Source of the DNA: Cryptococcus deneoformans JEC21
Lineage: Eukaryota > Basidiomycota > Tremellomycetes > Tremellales > Cryptococcaceae
Assembly (NCBI RefSeq): GCF_000091045.1
Contig: NC_006694.1
Location: 1,091,001-1,155,000 of the forward strand
Length of the DNA: 64,000 nucleotides
Direction of reading: 5' to 3'
The notes beneath the pieces are model-generated. The model saw nothing but the letters and a program-made list of their open reading frames with translations. It had not been told where the DNA came from and did no database searches. Of the stretch, positions 23,441 through 32,408 are shown piece by piece. The position numbers were made by a program, and so were the translations under genes. Positions within the stretch are counted from its first letter, which is position 1; each line of letters starts with the position of its first letter.

Positions 23441-24302
23441 CTAATCACTGTAATCATCATCATCACTCTCTTCTCTCTTCTTCCTCACAGGCGGTTTGCG
23501 TTGTTCCTCTTTCCCCCTCTGTCTCGAGGGTCTGCGCCCCTCCTCCTGTCTCCTTGTTGACCTAATATTGTCATTACGTCCAGAATCATCTTTGGCCGCC
23601 TTTGCTGTGGTCCTTTCCATTTTTTCATTCTTGACACTAGGTGACCTGTCGGACGGGATATCGTCTCGTGTCGCTCGAGTTGACTTTATCTCTGTTTGTT
23701 TCCCCACCTGTTTTTCCTCATCCGGGTAATCGTTGTGACCTTCATCTTCATCCTCCCAGTCTTTCATCCTCTTGTTTTTCTTCCTTCCTCCTCTGCCGGC
23801 GTATCCTGTACCGGCATCATCCTTCTTCCTAAGCCCCTTCTTTCCCAAACCCTCACTTTCCAACTCTTCTTCCAACTCTTCGTCCTCCTTCTCTTCCTGA
23901 CATTTTCTGCATAGGTAGCCACCTTTCTTGCCATTATCGTCATCATTCTTAAAATAGTCGTCGTCCAACTTGGCAGATTTCGGAATCCCGTGTCCGCATT
24001 TAGAGCATCGCCTCTGATTGAATGGAGCAAAAGATAAGCGGTGTGTGCACAAAGCCCAGATGAATACCAGGAGAAGGAGGACGCCGATTACGGCCAGAGC
24101 GACTATTTTATAGAAGTATGATAGACATGGCATCAGCAGTGTCCTTCACAGTGTAAAGGACAGACATACTATAGACTTGTTTCCCATGTGCGTCCATGAA
24201 TGATGAGACGCTTGAATCGGAAGAAGTGTCGGAGGACGACGATGAATCAGTAGAGTTGGAAGATGAAGAATTATCACGAGCGTAAAGAGCGTAAGGCGCC
24301 AT
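23441..24302 (-). CDS. Single-pass membrane protein with juxtamembrane four-cysteine motif, charged tail
   Basis: Function not recognised. Two exons (24170-24302 and 23441-24102) give 795 bases, 264 aa. The N-terminal 40 residues are almost all Ser/Asp/Asn/Thr and suit an extracellular or lumenal stalk. One hydrophobic helix follows (ALAVIGVLLLLVFIWALC, about 47-64). Immediately after come two CxxC pairs (RCSKCGHGIP and YLCRKCQEE) about 35 residues apart, which could form a zinc ribbon. The remaining 150 residues are highly charged Lys/Glu/Asp/Arg and probably disordered. There is no cleavable signal peptide, so a type III single-pass topology is inferred. The architecture recalls the larger protein at 32409-34332. 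Confidence 0.75.
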
Positions 24303-25817
24303 GTCGGCTCGTATCTGGCTATCAAGATCGTCTTGGTTCCTTGATCAGACTATCGACTGTCGAGAGGGTATAGTACCGCGACCAACACGGGCCAAGTTGA
24401 GTCAGTAGTCTACAGTTAAAGCACCAACAAAATCGTCTAATTCTACTTCTCGAAGGAGAATGTATCTGTCTCATATCATGTGCCCATATGGACTGCCTGG
24501 TATATTAGAGGTAAAATTGTGAGCAAAGGAAGGCTCAAAGGATTATGAAGGGATGATCAGGCAGCGGAGCGAGGGGCAACACGAGACAAAGGGCCAGTAA
24601 TGGGTCGTACGCGTTTGGTAGGGGCTGAATGGTGCCAAGTGCCTTAAGGAGTCCTTCCTTTTCCAAAGACGAGTCTGTGAAGTGGATTTCCATGTTTATG
24701 TCTTCTGAGACTTTCAAGCTGCGTACTGATGATGCAAATTTGAGGAGAACTGTATATAGAGGACAGACAATTTCCAAAATGCGTATAAATGACTGAAGTG
24801 AAAAGAGATTTGATAAGCATTTTGAGCACCTTTTGACCCACCTTCAAATAGAGTGTTGTCACGATGTTATGCAAGAGTCGCACTCTCCGGCGTCTACAAC
24901 CGGGCAACGGGATGTTATTCCACCTCGTCCCCGAAGTAACCAAACAAAGAGTCAACCTCCACCTCCAGTCAGACGACCGCGATTTATCGCCCCACTCTTG
25001 CAAAATCGACCGAGCATCTTTCGACTTGCCTCTTCTTTCGTTTCGCCTGGTCAGCACTCTCCCCTTCTTCCCCAACACTTGGTCAGTGTTCATTTACCTC
25101 GTGTCCGACAGCTCCGCCCCCGCCACGAGTTAGCGATAACTTTCTCCCGAGAGTGATGAGTATTAGTCCAGCTCCTGCTCCTTCAGGCCCTGGCTATTCC
25201 TTCCTCTAAGTCCAGCTTCTGTTCCGTCAGCCTGGCAATTCTTCCGTCCGGTTCTGCTAGGCGTGAATCCTTCATTTTCATTCGTCGAGTTCTACATCAT
25301 CCGAGTTGAGCGCCGGGCAGCTACGCTGACTGACGTGACGCCCGTGGCAAGTGTTCTTCAAGCTCCTCTATCCTTCCAAATAGTTCATAAGGTTGTTAAA
25401 AATACGCCCTCTTATAAAAATCAGTCACAGGTGTATCGCCACTGAATAATCGCAAATAGGATATCAGCATATTGACCAGGAACATTGTTGACCGATGATA
25501 GATTAATGATCAAGGTATATGTATTCCTTGATTCATGGCCACTCAGTAATATGTATGAACGTCTTTATGCATTTATGCCAACTGCTACGACATTCGTTCC
25601 TCGTATCCAAATGCTACCAGTCCCAATTTTCATAGTGATGAATCGCCCAATGCTAAGCAATGTCCCCCCATCTGCCGAACAAACATTCCCAACAAACCAC
25701 AAGCTATTCTCACGCAATGCGACGATGCAACCATTTTCTTCTTTGTCTGAATCCATAAAACCCCCATCATCCCTATCCTTTTCCCTCTTCCTCCCAAATC
25801 TCCAAAACACCTTATGC
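24303..25817. other. Long stretch without a supported gene
   Basis: About 1.5 kb between the membrane-protein start and the deaminase stop. Open frames exist on both strands. On the minus strand, joining across 24787-24835 (gtgggt...cttcag) links two open pieces ending at 24535, but the result has no recognisable domain. Another minus frame (25565-25933) and an antisense plus frame (25485-26051) overlap the deaminase end. I cannot call any of these genes. Confidence 0.4.
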
Positions 25818-26802
25818 TCAAGCAACAGGCTTGCAAATCTGTTCCTCTCCATGCCTGTGGCACCCCTCAGGACAAGGATAATCAAGGTTAAACTGCCAAG
25901 CGAGTCGCGGGTCGGTCTCATTGTTGCCCACATGCCCTACGACTTGTGTGACCGGTCGATTGCCGCCAAAACCGGGTTGGACGACAGCAGCTTTACGGAG
26001 CCATTTGTTACGGACGGAGACGAGGTATTCGGTCCAACCCATGCCGACTAGATCGGGACTCGAAGTACCATAGACGACTCGTTTGAAGCCAGCTGTATGA
26101 AGGCATTAATAAAACCAGTTTCTCACTTTGGACCCGTTGGTTGGTAGATCTCGATGGTGGGAGAGTGGGGAATACGTACATTGAAGGATTGTGGAGCCGC
26201 ACATGGGGCAACTGGGCGGGGAATCTTTAGTTAGGCATAAATACAGATATGTCAGGTACGTTACGTACGGCTCGGCGGTGGTGTAAATCCAAGATTGAGG
26301 CCAAATTTCAGTGATCTGTAAGACTTGTCAGTCATACGACAAGCTTGTGAAGCGCGAGAATTTCACCTGAGCAGGTGTCCAGCCAAGCTCTGTGTACTTC
26401 TTAACACAGTTCTTGAAAGATTGTCGGTCAGCCCTGTGCTTGATAACTTAATAATCATAAAAGCTTACACGAATAGCATTAACTTCACCATGTTCAGTAG
26501 GGTCTCCAATTTCAAGCTGTGAGTTGTATCCAGAACATAACAACTCGTTGTTAGAAGCGTTCACAATAACCTTTGCCCCTGCTAGTTAGCTCGGATAATT
26601 ACATAAAACCGTCGCGGTTGACACTTACAGAGCCGTAGGCGTTGAAATGACAGGGAGGCATCACCTCAATAGATTTGCGCATCCAATGGAGGTCGACTTC
26701 GTAAGGGACATTGTCCGAATGAGTGGGGTTCGCTCCAGATTTAAGGGCGTAGAGCCCAGCCATGGCAGTAACGCTGGCACCGAAGATCGCCTGAATAAAC
26801 AT
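25818..26802 (-). CDS. CMP/dCMP-type deaminase-fold protein with hydrophobic N-terminus
   Basis: Predicted zinc-dependent nucleoside/nucleobase deaminase. Six exons: 26629-26802, 26469-26570, 26367-26411, 26269-26315, 26180-26211, 25818-26092; 675 bases, 224 aa. Zinc-site residues are visible: H85 and catalytic E87 in EHGEVNAIR, and C124 and C127 in AEPCPMCGS. The N-terminus has an uncharged hydrophobic run (MFIQAIFGASVTAMAGLYAL), so export or ER anchoring is likely. The C-terminal motifs GTSSPDLVGMGW, NETDPRLAWQF and DYPCPEGC match a fungal group of secreted-looking deaminase-like proteins known from ascomycetes; that match is from memory of the family. Both the first and second introns end in AAG. 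The first join gives NAYGS-VIVN, as the family requires. It is divergent from purine-cytosine permease B. The substrate is unknown. Confidence 0.85.
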
Positions 26803-27300
26803 AGTCGAGGCTGCTGGTGGAAATTTACCGTGTACAAGCGTAGAGATGCAGTGGAAGATAATGTTAAAGATATAAAAAAGATTCGGTCGGTCGGTGACGA
26901 TGTCATGACAAAAGTGGATTGGCCTATGCATTTCCCGCGTGCTGAAAAGAATCTTGGCCGAGATGAATTCAACTCCGACGTTGAATCTTCGGCCCGCGGC
27001 GGGTTATCTGCAACCCGGCCGTGAATACTTTAAATTACAAAGATACGGAAGCTCCCGATCAGCGCAGCGATAAGTTATTGATGGTACCTCTTCCGTCCCG
27101 TTCTCGACTGTCATTCGCGAACATCAGTCAAGTATTTCCGCTGATCCAAGATAAGGGATAAGGAATTCTAACCTATCGCATGCTCACCATTGCCTACGTA
27201 TAAACACTGAATGTATGTATATATACATCCAGTTATTGGAACCTTTACAGGAACTCCGAACTGCTTTTCACCTTGGACCAAGTAAACACATCATTCAAAC
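26803..27300. promoter_or_regulatory. Divergent promoter, deaminase / permease B: three GATAAG sites and a CGG-N6-CCG dyad
   Basis: GATAAG occurs at 27069-27074, 27150-27155 and 27157-27162, all on the plus strand. ACGG-N6-CCGA lies at 27045-27058 and matches 7 of 8 fixed bases of the Aspergillus UaY site TCGG-N6-CCGA. These are the two classes of element that control purine-utilisation genes in Aspergillus (AreA and UaY). Regulation here is inferred. Confidence 0.55.
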
Positions 27301-29422
27301 ATGTCCATTACACCACCTGAATACGACGAAAAAGATATCGAAGCCCAAACCTATGTTTCCCCAGCAGGCCGCCAACATGATCACGCCTCTGCAGGTGGTC
27401 TTCTAGAGGCTGACGATGGTGTACCCCGAGGAAAGGGTATCTCTGCCCCTTTATGGAAAGCCATGGCCTGGTTTGATCGGGTAGATCTTCCCTTATCTCT
27501 CAGATTACTGGTACATCTCTAACACAAATGGCAGTTTGGCGTTGAAGCAAGAGGTATTGAAAGAGTACCAGAAGATGATAGGCCTCATACCAGCTGGCAA
27601 GTCATATCCTTGATTATCTTTAGATGACAGAAGCTTATGGCCAAACGCAGGTGGGATAACGGCACACTTTGGTTCTCTGTCAACTCTTGTGTCGGCACTT
27701 TCAGTGTAGGCTACTTGGGACATCTCTACTACGGTATGGGCCTTCGAGATGCCGCTCTCACTATTGTCTTCTTCAACTTGCTTTCCTGCGCTCCCGTCGC
27801 TTATATGTGCACTTTCGGTAAAGTATGTGGCTTTTTTTTCTACCCATCACGTACTCACCATGAGTCGCAAATTCATAGGAACTTGGACTTCGTCAGATGG
27901 TTCTTTCACGTTTTGCCCTTGGTTACTGGACCGGAGTTATCCCCGTTATCTTCAACTTGATTGCTTGTTGTGGTTGGGCCAGTACGCGGAATCCTTATCT
28001 AAGCTACCAAAGCACTGACCTTCAGCCGTCCCGCATTACTAGCCATGAACACTATTGCTGGTATCTCTTGTTGGCGAGCAATCAGCACCACCCATCAAAT
28101 ACCTGTGGTCGCTGCTGCTGTGATCCTTGCTCTCCTTACTCTTATCGTTTCCTTCTGTGGATACAAGGTCATCCACCTTTACGAAAAATTTGCTGGTTAC
28201 CCTGTTTTGATGTATGTTTTTCTCTCCAGCTTCCCTACTATTAACTGATTTACGCTCCGCTACAGCGCTTTTCTGGTGTCAATGGGCACTTCTGCCAAGT
28301 ACATGGATCTCCCAGGCGCGTGGGGTCCCAGCGGACCTGTAGAAGCCGCCGGTGTTCTCACGTTTGGCTGTGCTATTGTCGGATACGCGTGGGTCGTCAT
28401 CTCTTCAATCATTACTGTCATTTGTACATGTAAGTGCTGACATATGACATAGGATTGGATGGGTCGGTTTCGCTGCCGACTTTACAGTCTCCATGCCCAG
28501 AGAGACGAGCACCAAAAAGCTTTTTTGGGTTACCTTCTGGGGCTTGGCGATTCCGCTGATCTTCATTGAGCTTATGGGTGCTTTGGCAGTCACTACCTTT
28601 AGTGCCCGACCTGACTGGGAAGAGATGTGTAAGCCCTCTTCCGTTTCCAAATTCATCACTGCAGTCACTGATGGATGTGTATGGATAGTCAACGATGGTG
28701 CGGCTGGTGGCTTACTTGCCGGTCTTCTTCAGCCTTGTGGTGGCTTTGGTAAATTCCTGCTTGTCATCCTCGGTTTGTCAACTGTGGCTGTCAACACACC
28801 GTAAGTCGCCTTCGATCCTATCCTTCCTTCTCATCTCTTCCAATAATATTTACCTCTATCCCCCTTTAGCAATGTTTATATTTTCACCAACACCTTCCAC
28901 GCCCTCTCTCCTTACTGCCAAGCTATCCCCCGACCTTTCATCGCCCTCATTGTCAGCATCATCTACGCTGTTCTCGCCGCGGCCGGTGCAAACTCCTTCT
29001 CTGCCGTGCTTGAAAACCTTCTTCTCTTCTTGGCTTACTGGCTCGCCATGTACTTCGGTATCGTGGCGACTGAGCATTTGGTATTTAGGAAGAACAGCTT
29101 TGACAATTATGTGCCAGATGATTACACAAACTGGAGGATGTTGCCTTTGGGTGTCGCTGGGTTCTTTGCCTTAGGTCTCGGATGGACAGGTGCTGCTCTT
29201 GGTAAGTTTTTACTTAGCAATTTTTTTTCCTTTCTCTTGGCATGCACGCAGCGCACACGGATGGCTGATTGTGGAACAGGCATGAACACTTCTTGGTTTA
29301 TCGGCCCTATTGCCAAACAAATCGGAGGTGGTGGTGATGTGGGCTTTGAGCTGGCCTTTGGATTTGCAGTAACGACCTTCATACCACTGCGATACTTTGA
29401 AAAGAAGTATTGGGGCCATTAG
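27301..29422 (+). CDS. Purine-cytosine permease, NCS1 family (Fcy2-like), copy B
   Basis: Plasma-membrane nucleobase/H+ symporter. Nine exons: 27301-27480, 27535-27596, 27651-27822, 27879-27981, 28043-28211, 28266-28388, 28453-28800, 28870-29201, 29280-29422; 1632 bases, 543 aa. Family motifs: FGVEARGIERVPEDDR, WDNGTLWFSVN, FGKELGLRQMVLSRFALGYW, GYKVIHLYEKFAGYP and GWVGFAADFTVSMP. The protein ends YFEKKYWGH. Intron 2 begins with GCAAGT (GC-AG type). Intron 4 skips a CAG 7 bases after the branch point and uses TAG at 28042. The start ATG is the first in frame. It differs clearly from copy A along its length, so the pair is an old paralogue set, not a recent duplication. Confidence 0.93.
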
Positions 29423-29775
29423 AGGGGTTTTTGAGATCTGATAAATGAGACTTTTGGGAGTTTGGTCATTGTTTTTGATAGATAGGTAAAATAGATGTTA
29501 GGGATCGTCTCCGTCGTTGTATAACGAGTAAGCTCAGCTATCGTATCTATGCAGGTACAAAAAATGGACGACTTCCTGCTGATTCTAAAGCATTACGTAA
29601 CTTGTCAGGGGCCGGAAAAGCGACGCGTTTTCGCGTTTTTCCGTAGTACGTCGGTATGAAACAACGAATTCGACCTCTTTGTTCTTCGTCTCCACATATT
29701 TCATCCTCCACAGCCCATAGATCGGCATCGCCGCTGCATAATCACAAGGAATAGAGGTATTAGAATCCAAAAACT
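29423..29775. other. Intergenic region
   Basis: About 350 bases between two plus-strand genes. No feature recognised; it contains the promoter of the TXNDC9-like gene. Confidence 0.45.
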
Positions 29776-30314
29776 ATGTCAAGATCACCATCTCCAACCC
29801 TCTCCGACTCGGCCCTCCTGGACTCGCTCGAAGATTCATTTGACTTCTCTGCCCACCGGGAGGCGCGAATGGAAGCTCTGTCAAGACAAATCAAACAGGT
29901 GAAAGACTTGAGAGAGAGTGAATATGGAAGGGTGGTGGAATTCAATGAAGAGAAAGCGCTTATTGAGCGTATGGCGTGGGTTTCCCATTTTTCCATTCTT
30001 TTTATATCTGAATGGGAATACTAATAATACTTCGAAACTGGGATTGGTAGTAAAGAAAAGTATTGCGTTTTACATTTTGTTCATCCTAATTTTCAGCGCT
30101 GTGATATAATGGATCGTCATCTGTCCGTGAGTCAATCCAACCTCTACCTATCTCCTACCCGAATGATTCGACATGCTGACATGGACATGCAATGTACAGC
30201 AACTCGCTCCAAAACACAAACACACCCTTTTCCTTCGGGCAAACGTGGATAATGTCCCGTTCTTGGTGACCAAGATGGCAATCAAGGTTCTACCTTGCGT
30301 GATGTCGTACGTTG

Positions 30315-30346
<32 letters not shown>

Positions 30347-30724
30347 AGAGTTACTACATATTCATTAGAAGAGTAAAGCACAGGAAGTTGCCAATAATCC
30401 CTAAGCAAAATAGGTGAAACTTGACCGTTCCGCTGACTCGATTTTGACAATGATAGGTTGATTGGTTTTGAAGAGCTCGGCCAAACAGACAACTTCACTA
30501 CCAAAGCCCTCGAATTCCGGCTCTCACAAACAGGTGTTCTCCCAACAGATCTAACATTGGCGACCAACGTGTCTTCTTCGCTCCTCACTCAAAAACAGCA
30601 GGGATCTCGGTCGGATTTTGAAGAGGAGGATTCGGAAGAGGAAAAGGATAGGAGAAGAGGAAAAAGTGGGATACGGGGCGGGTTTAGGAATAAGAGGGGA
30701 GACGAGAGTGATGATGACTGGTAG
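29776..30724 (+). CDS. TXNDC9/Plp1-like phosducin-family thioredoxin-fold protein
   Basis: Cytosolic co-factor of the CCT chaperonin in tubulin/actin folding, by family. Four exons: 29776-29975, 30051-30126, 30200-30333, 30457-30724; 678 bases, 225 aa. After a coiled-coil N-terminus (MEALSRQIKQVKDLRESEYGRV), the thioredoxin fold is seen as KYCVLHFVHPNFQRCDIMDRHL, PFLVTKMAIKVLPCVMSYVDG and RLIGFEELGQTDNF. The redox CxxC is absent (RCDIM), as in TXNDC9. The tail is acidic and Arg-rich (SDFEEEDSEEE... ending ESDDDW). The first intron's acceptor at 30050 is fixed by the KYCVLHF frame. It is convergent with CWC24. Confidence 0.9.
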
Positions 30725-30845
30725 ATGTATTTATATTTTCTTGGGACTGCAGGCACGATGCAAGTTGTATACAACATTGACGTATACCCCTAATACCTAT
30801 GTTCTACTGATTGATACCTGTAATGATCTTCGTGCAATTTGTAAT

Positions 30846-30960
30846 TTACTCCTCATCGCTACCCTCTTCATCAGACCCACCACCAATCTCAATCCCGCCA
30901 CCACCCGTTTGCTCTGCCCGTTCCTCTCTCGCCTCTCGCCTTGCCTTGTTACGAGCTTCG

Positions 30961-31001
<41 letters not shown>

Positions 31002-31607
31002 CGTCGGGGCACCGCAGGCGTAGCACTTGGGTGATTTTTGGAATCGTTTCGCAGCGCACCTAGAACATATTTGTCAGCCGGGAAAAATGAAAGTGAGCGA
31101 ATGAATACTTACCCCATGCAGAAGTAATGCCCGCATTTGGTAACCACCGGCTGTGTAAACGGTTGTCTACAGATTAAACACGCAAACGGTACTTCCTCTT
31201 CCTCATCCTCCTCCTCTACCTCTCTCACTCCTTCTTCCGGCAACTTATCCAGCTGCCAGCCCGCCAGATAATCTCCTCTATCATGCAAGAATTTACAAGA
31301 ATCGCCATATCCACAGAAACCGGTCTCTTTATAATCTTTGCAGACGTCGGGCTGGTAGTCCATGAGGGTGATTGTGCGTACGTGGGAGGTAGCTTTGATA
31401 GGACCGGATTTCATCTTCTTGTCGAGTGTTTCGCGGGTCTTGTTTATTGTCGGTAAGTAGGCGGATGCACCTCGATACAGGCCGTCATCTGTCACGATCT
31501 CGCCGTCCTTTGAGGCTTGTCAGAATCTCACCGTAAATAAACTAAATTCAGAGCATGACTCACCTCATCTAGCCTGACTTTCTTATCCCTTTGCCCTTGT
31601 CCATCTA

Positions 31608-31650
<43 letters not shown>

Positions 31651-31876
31651 CCCTTTCCTCGTCAGTCCTCCTTCGGCAGCATAATCAAACTCATCCAATC
31701 CGCCTCCCACACCATCCTCTTCCTCTTCATTATTGGCATTTGTTCTCCGACGCTTTGTGCCTTGGACGAGAGGGTTAGCGAGAGATTTTCTCTCCGGTCG
31801 AACGACATTGGAGCCGGAAGCGGATGCGGATGCTTCAGCGACAGGGTCGAGAGGCGATGGAGAGCGACGACGTTGG

Positions 31877-31908
<32 letters not shown>

Positions 31909-31944
31909 TTTGAATGTGACTACTGGTGCAGGCGCTTCAGACAT
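30846..31944 (-). CDS. CWC24: Pre-mRNA splicing factor Cwc24 (RNF113), CCCH finger plus RING
   Basis: Nuclear spliceosomal factor binding near the 5' splice site before the first catalytic step. Three exons: 31564-31944, 31113-31507, 30846-31059; 990 bases, 329 aa. The N-terminus is basic and disordered. It is followed by a region typical of RNF113 (IKATSHVRTITLMDYQPDVCKDYKETGFCGYGDSCKFLHDR in two pieces), where the CCCH finger is C-x8-C-x5-C-x3-H. The RING finger reads CLICRQPF...CGHYFC...C-A...CYAC, split by the last intron. The C-terminus is Gly/Glu-rich. The start ATG at 31942-31944 is used; an in-frame TTG just upstream is ignored. Confidence 0.92.
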
Positions 31945-32408
31945 GGTTGACAAGTGTCTTTCAAGAATGAAATGATTTGGATAGAAAAGATGCCGAATGA
32001 TGCTGATTTAAGACGAAGGCGGAGGCGAAGATGTTTAACTTTTGATGACTAATCATGCAGTATCCTAGTGATGAACGGAATCAAATATATAATCACTCAA
32101 ATGTATGTATTTCTGGATTACTCGATTGGATATACTTCTTTACACCACACGCCAGAATGATGAAACCGCTCGAAAGTATACTATTGCCTTCCATCCTATC
32201 AATTGCACCAATAGTTAAAAGATGGGTTAAGAAAGGGGTGTGGCTAACAGGACGAATTACCAAGGATAGAGTCGCTATCGATATCTCTTTTATATCTGCG
32301 GCGGACATCTGACAACGAACACTGCCAGGCATACATCAAGCAACGGCAGCAACAGGTATCAACCCCATGACTGATCTATAATTTCATCAAGGAATCAAAT
32401 ATATCTTA
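31945..32408. other. Intergenic region upstream of CWC24
   Basis: About 460 bases, AT-rich. One 85-codon plus-strand frame has no recognisable features and is not called. It holds the CWC24 promoter and the 3' UTR of the next minus-strand gene. Confidence 0.45.

Noticed and set aside
25485..26051. 188-codon plus-strand frame
   Set aside because: It is antisense to the deaminase's last exon, has no recognisable domain and no promoter context; most likely a shadow.
27509..27534. A 24-base intron in permease B
   Set aside because: A gtacat donor at 27511 gave an implausibly short intron; the donor at 27481 gives a normal 54-base intron and the correct frame.
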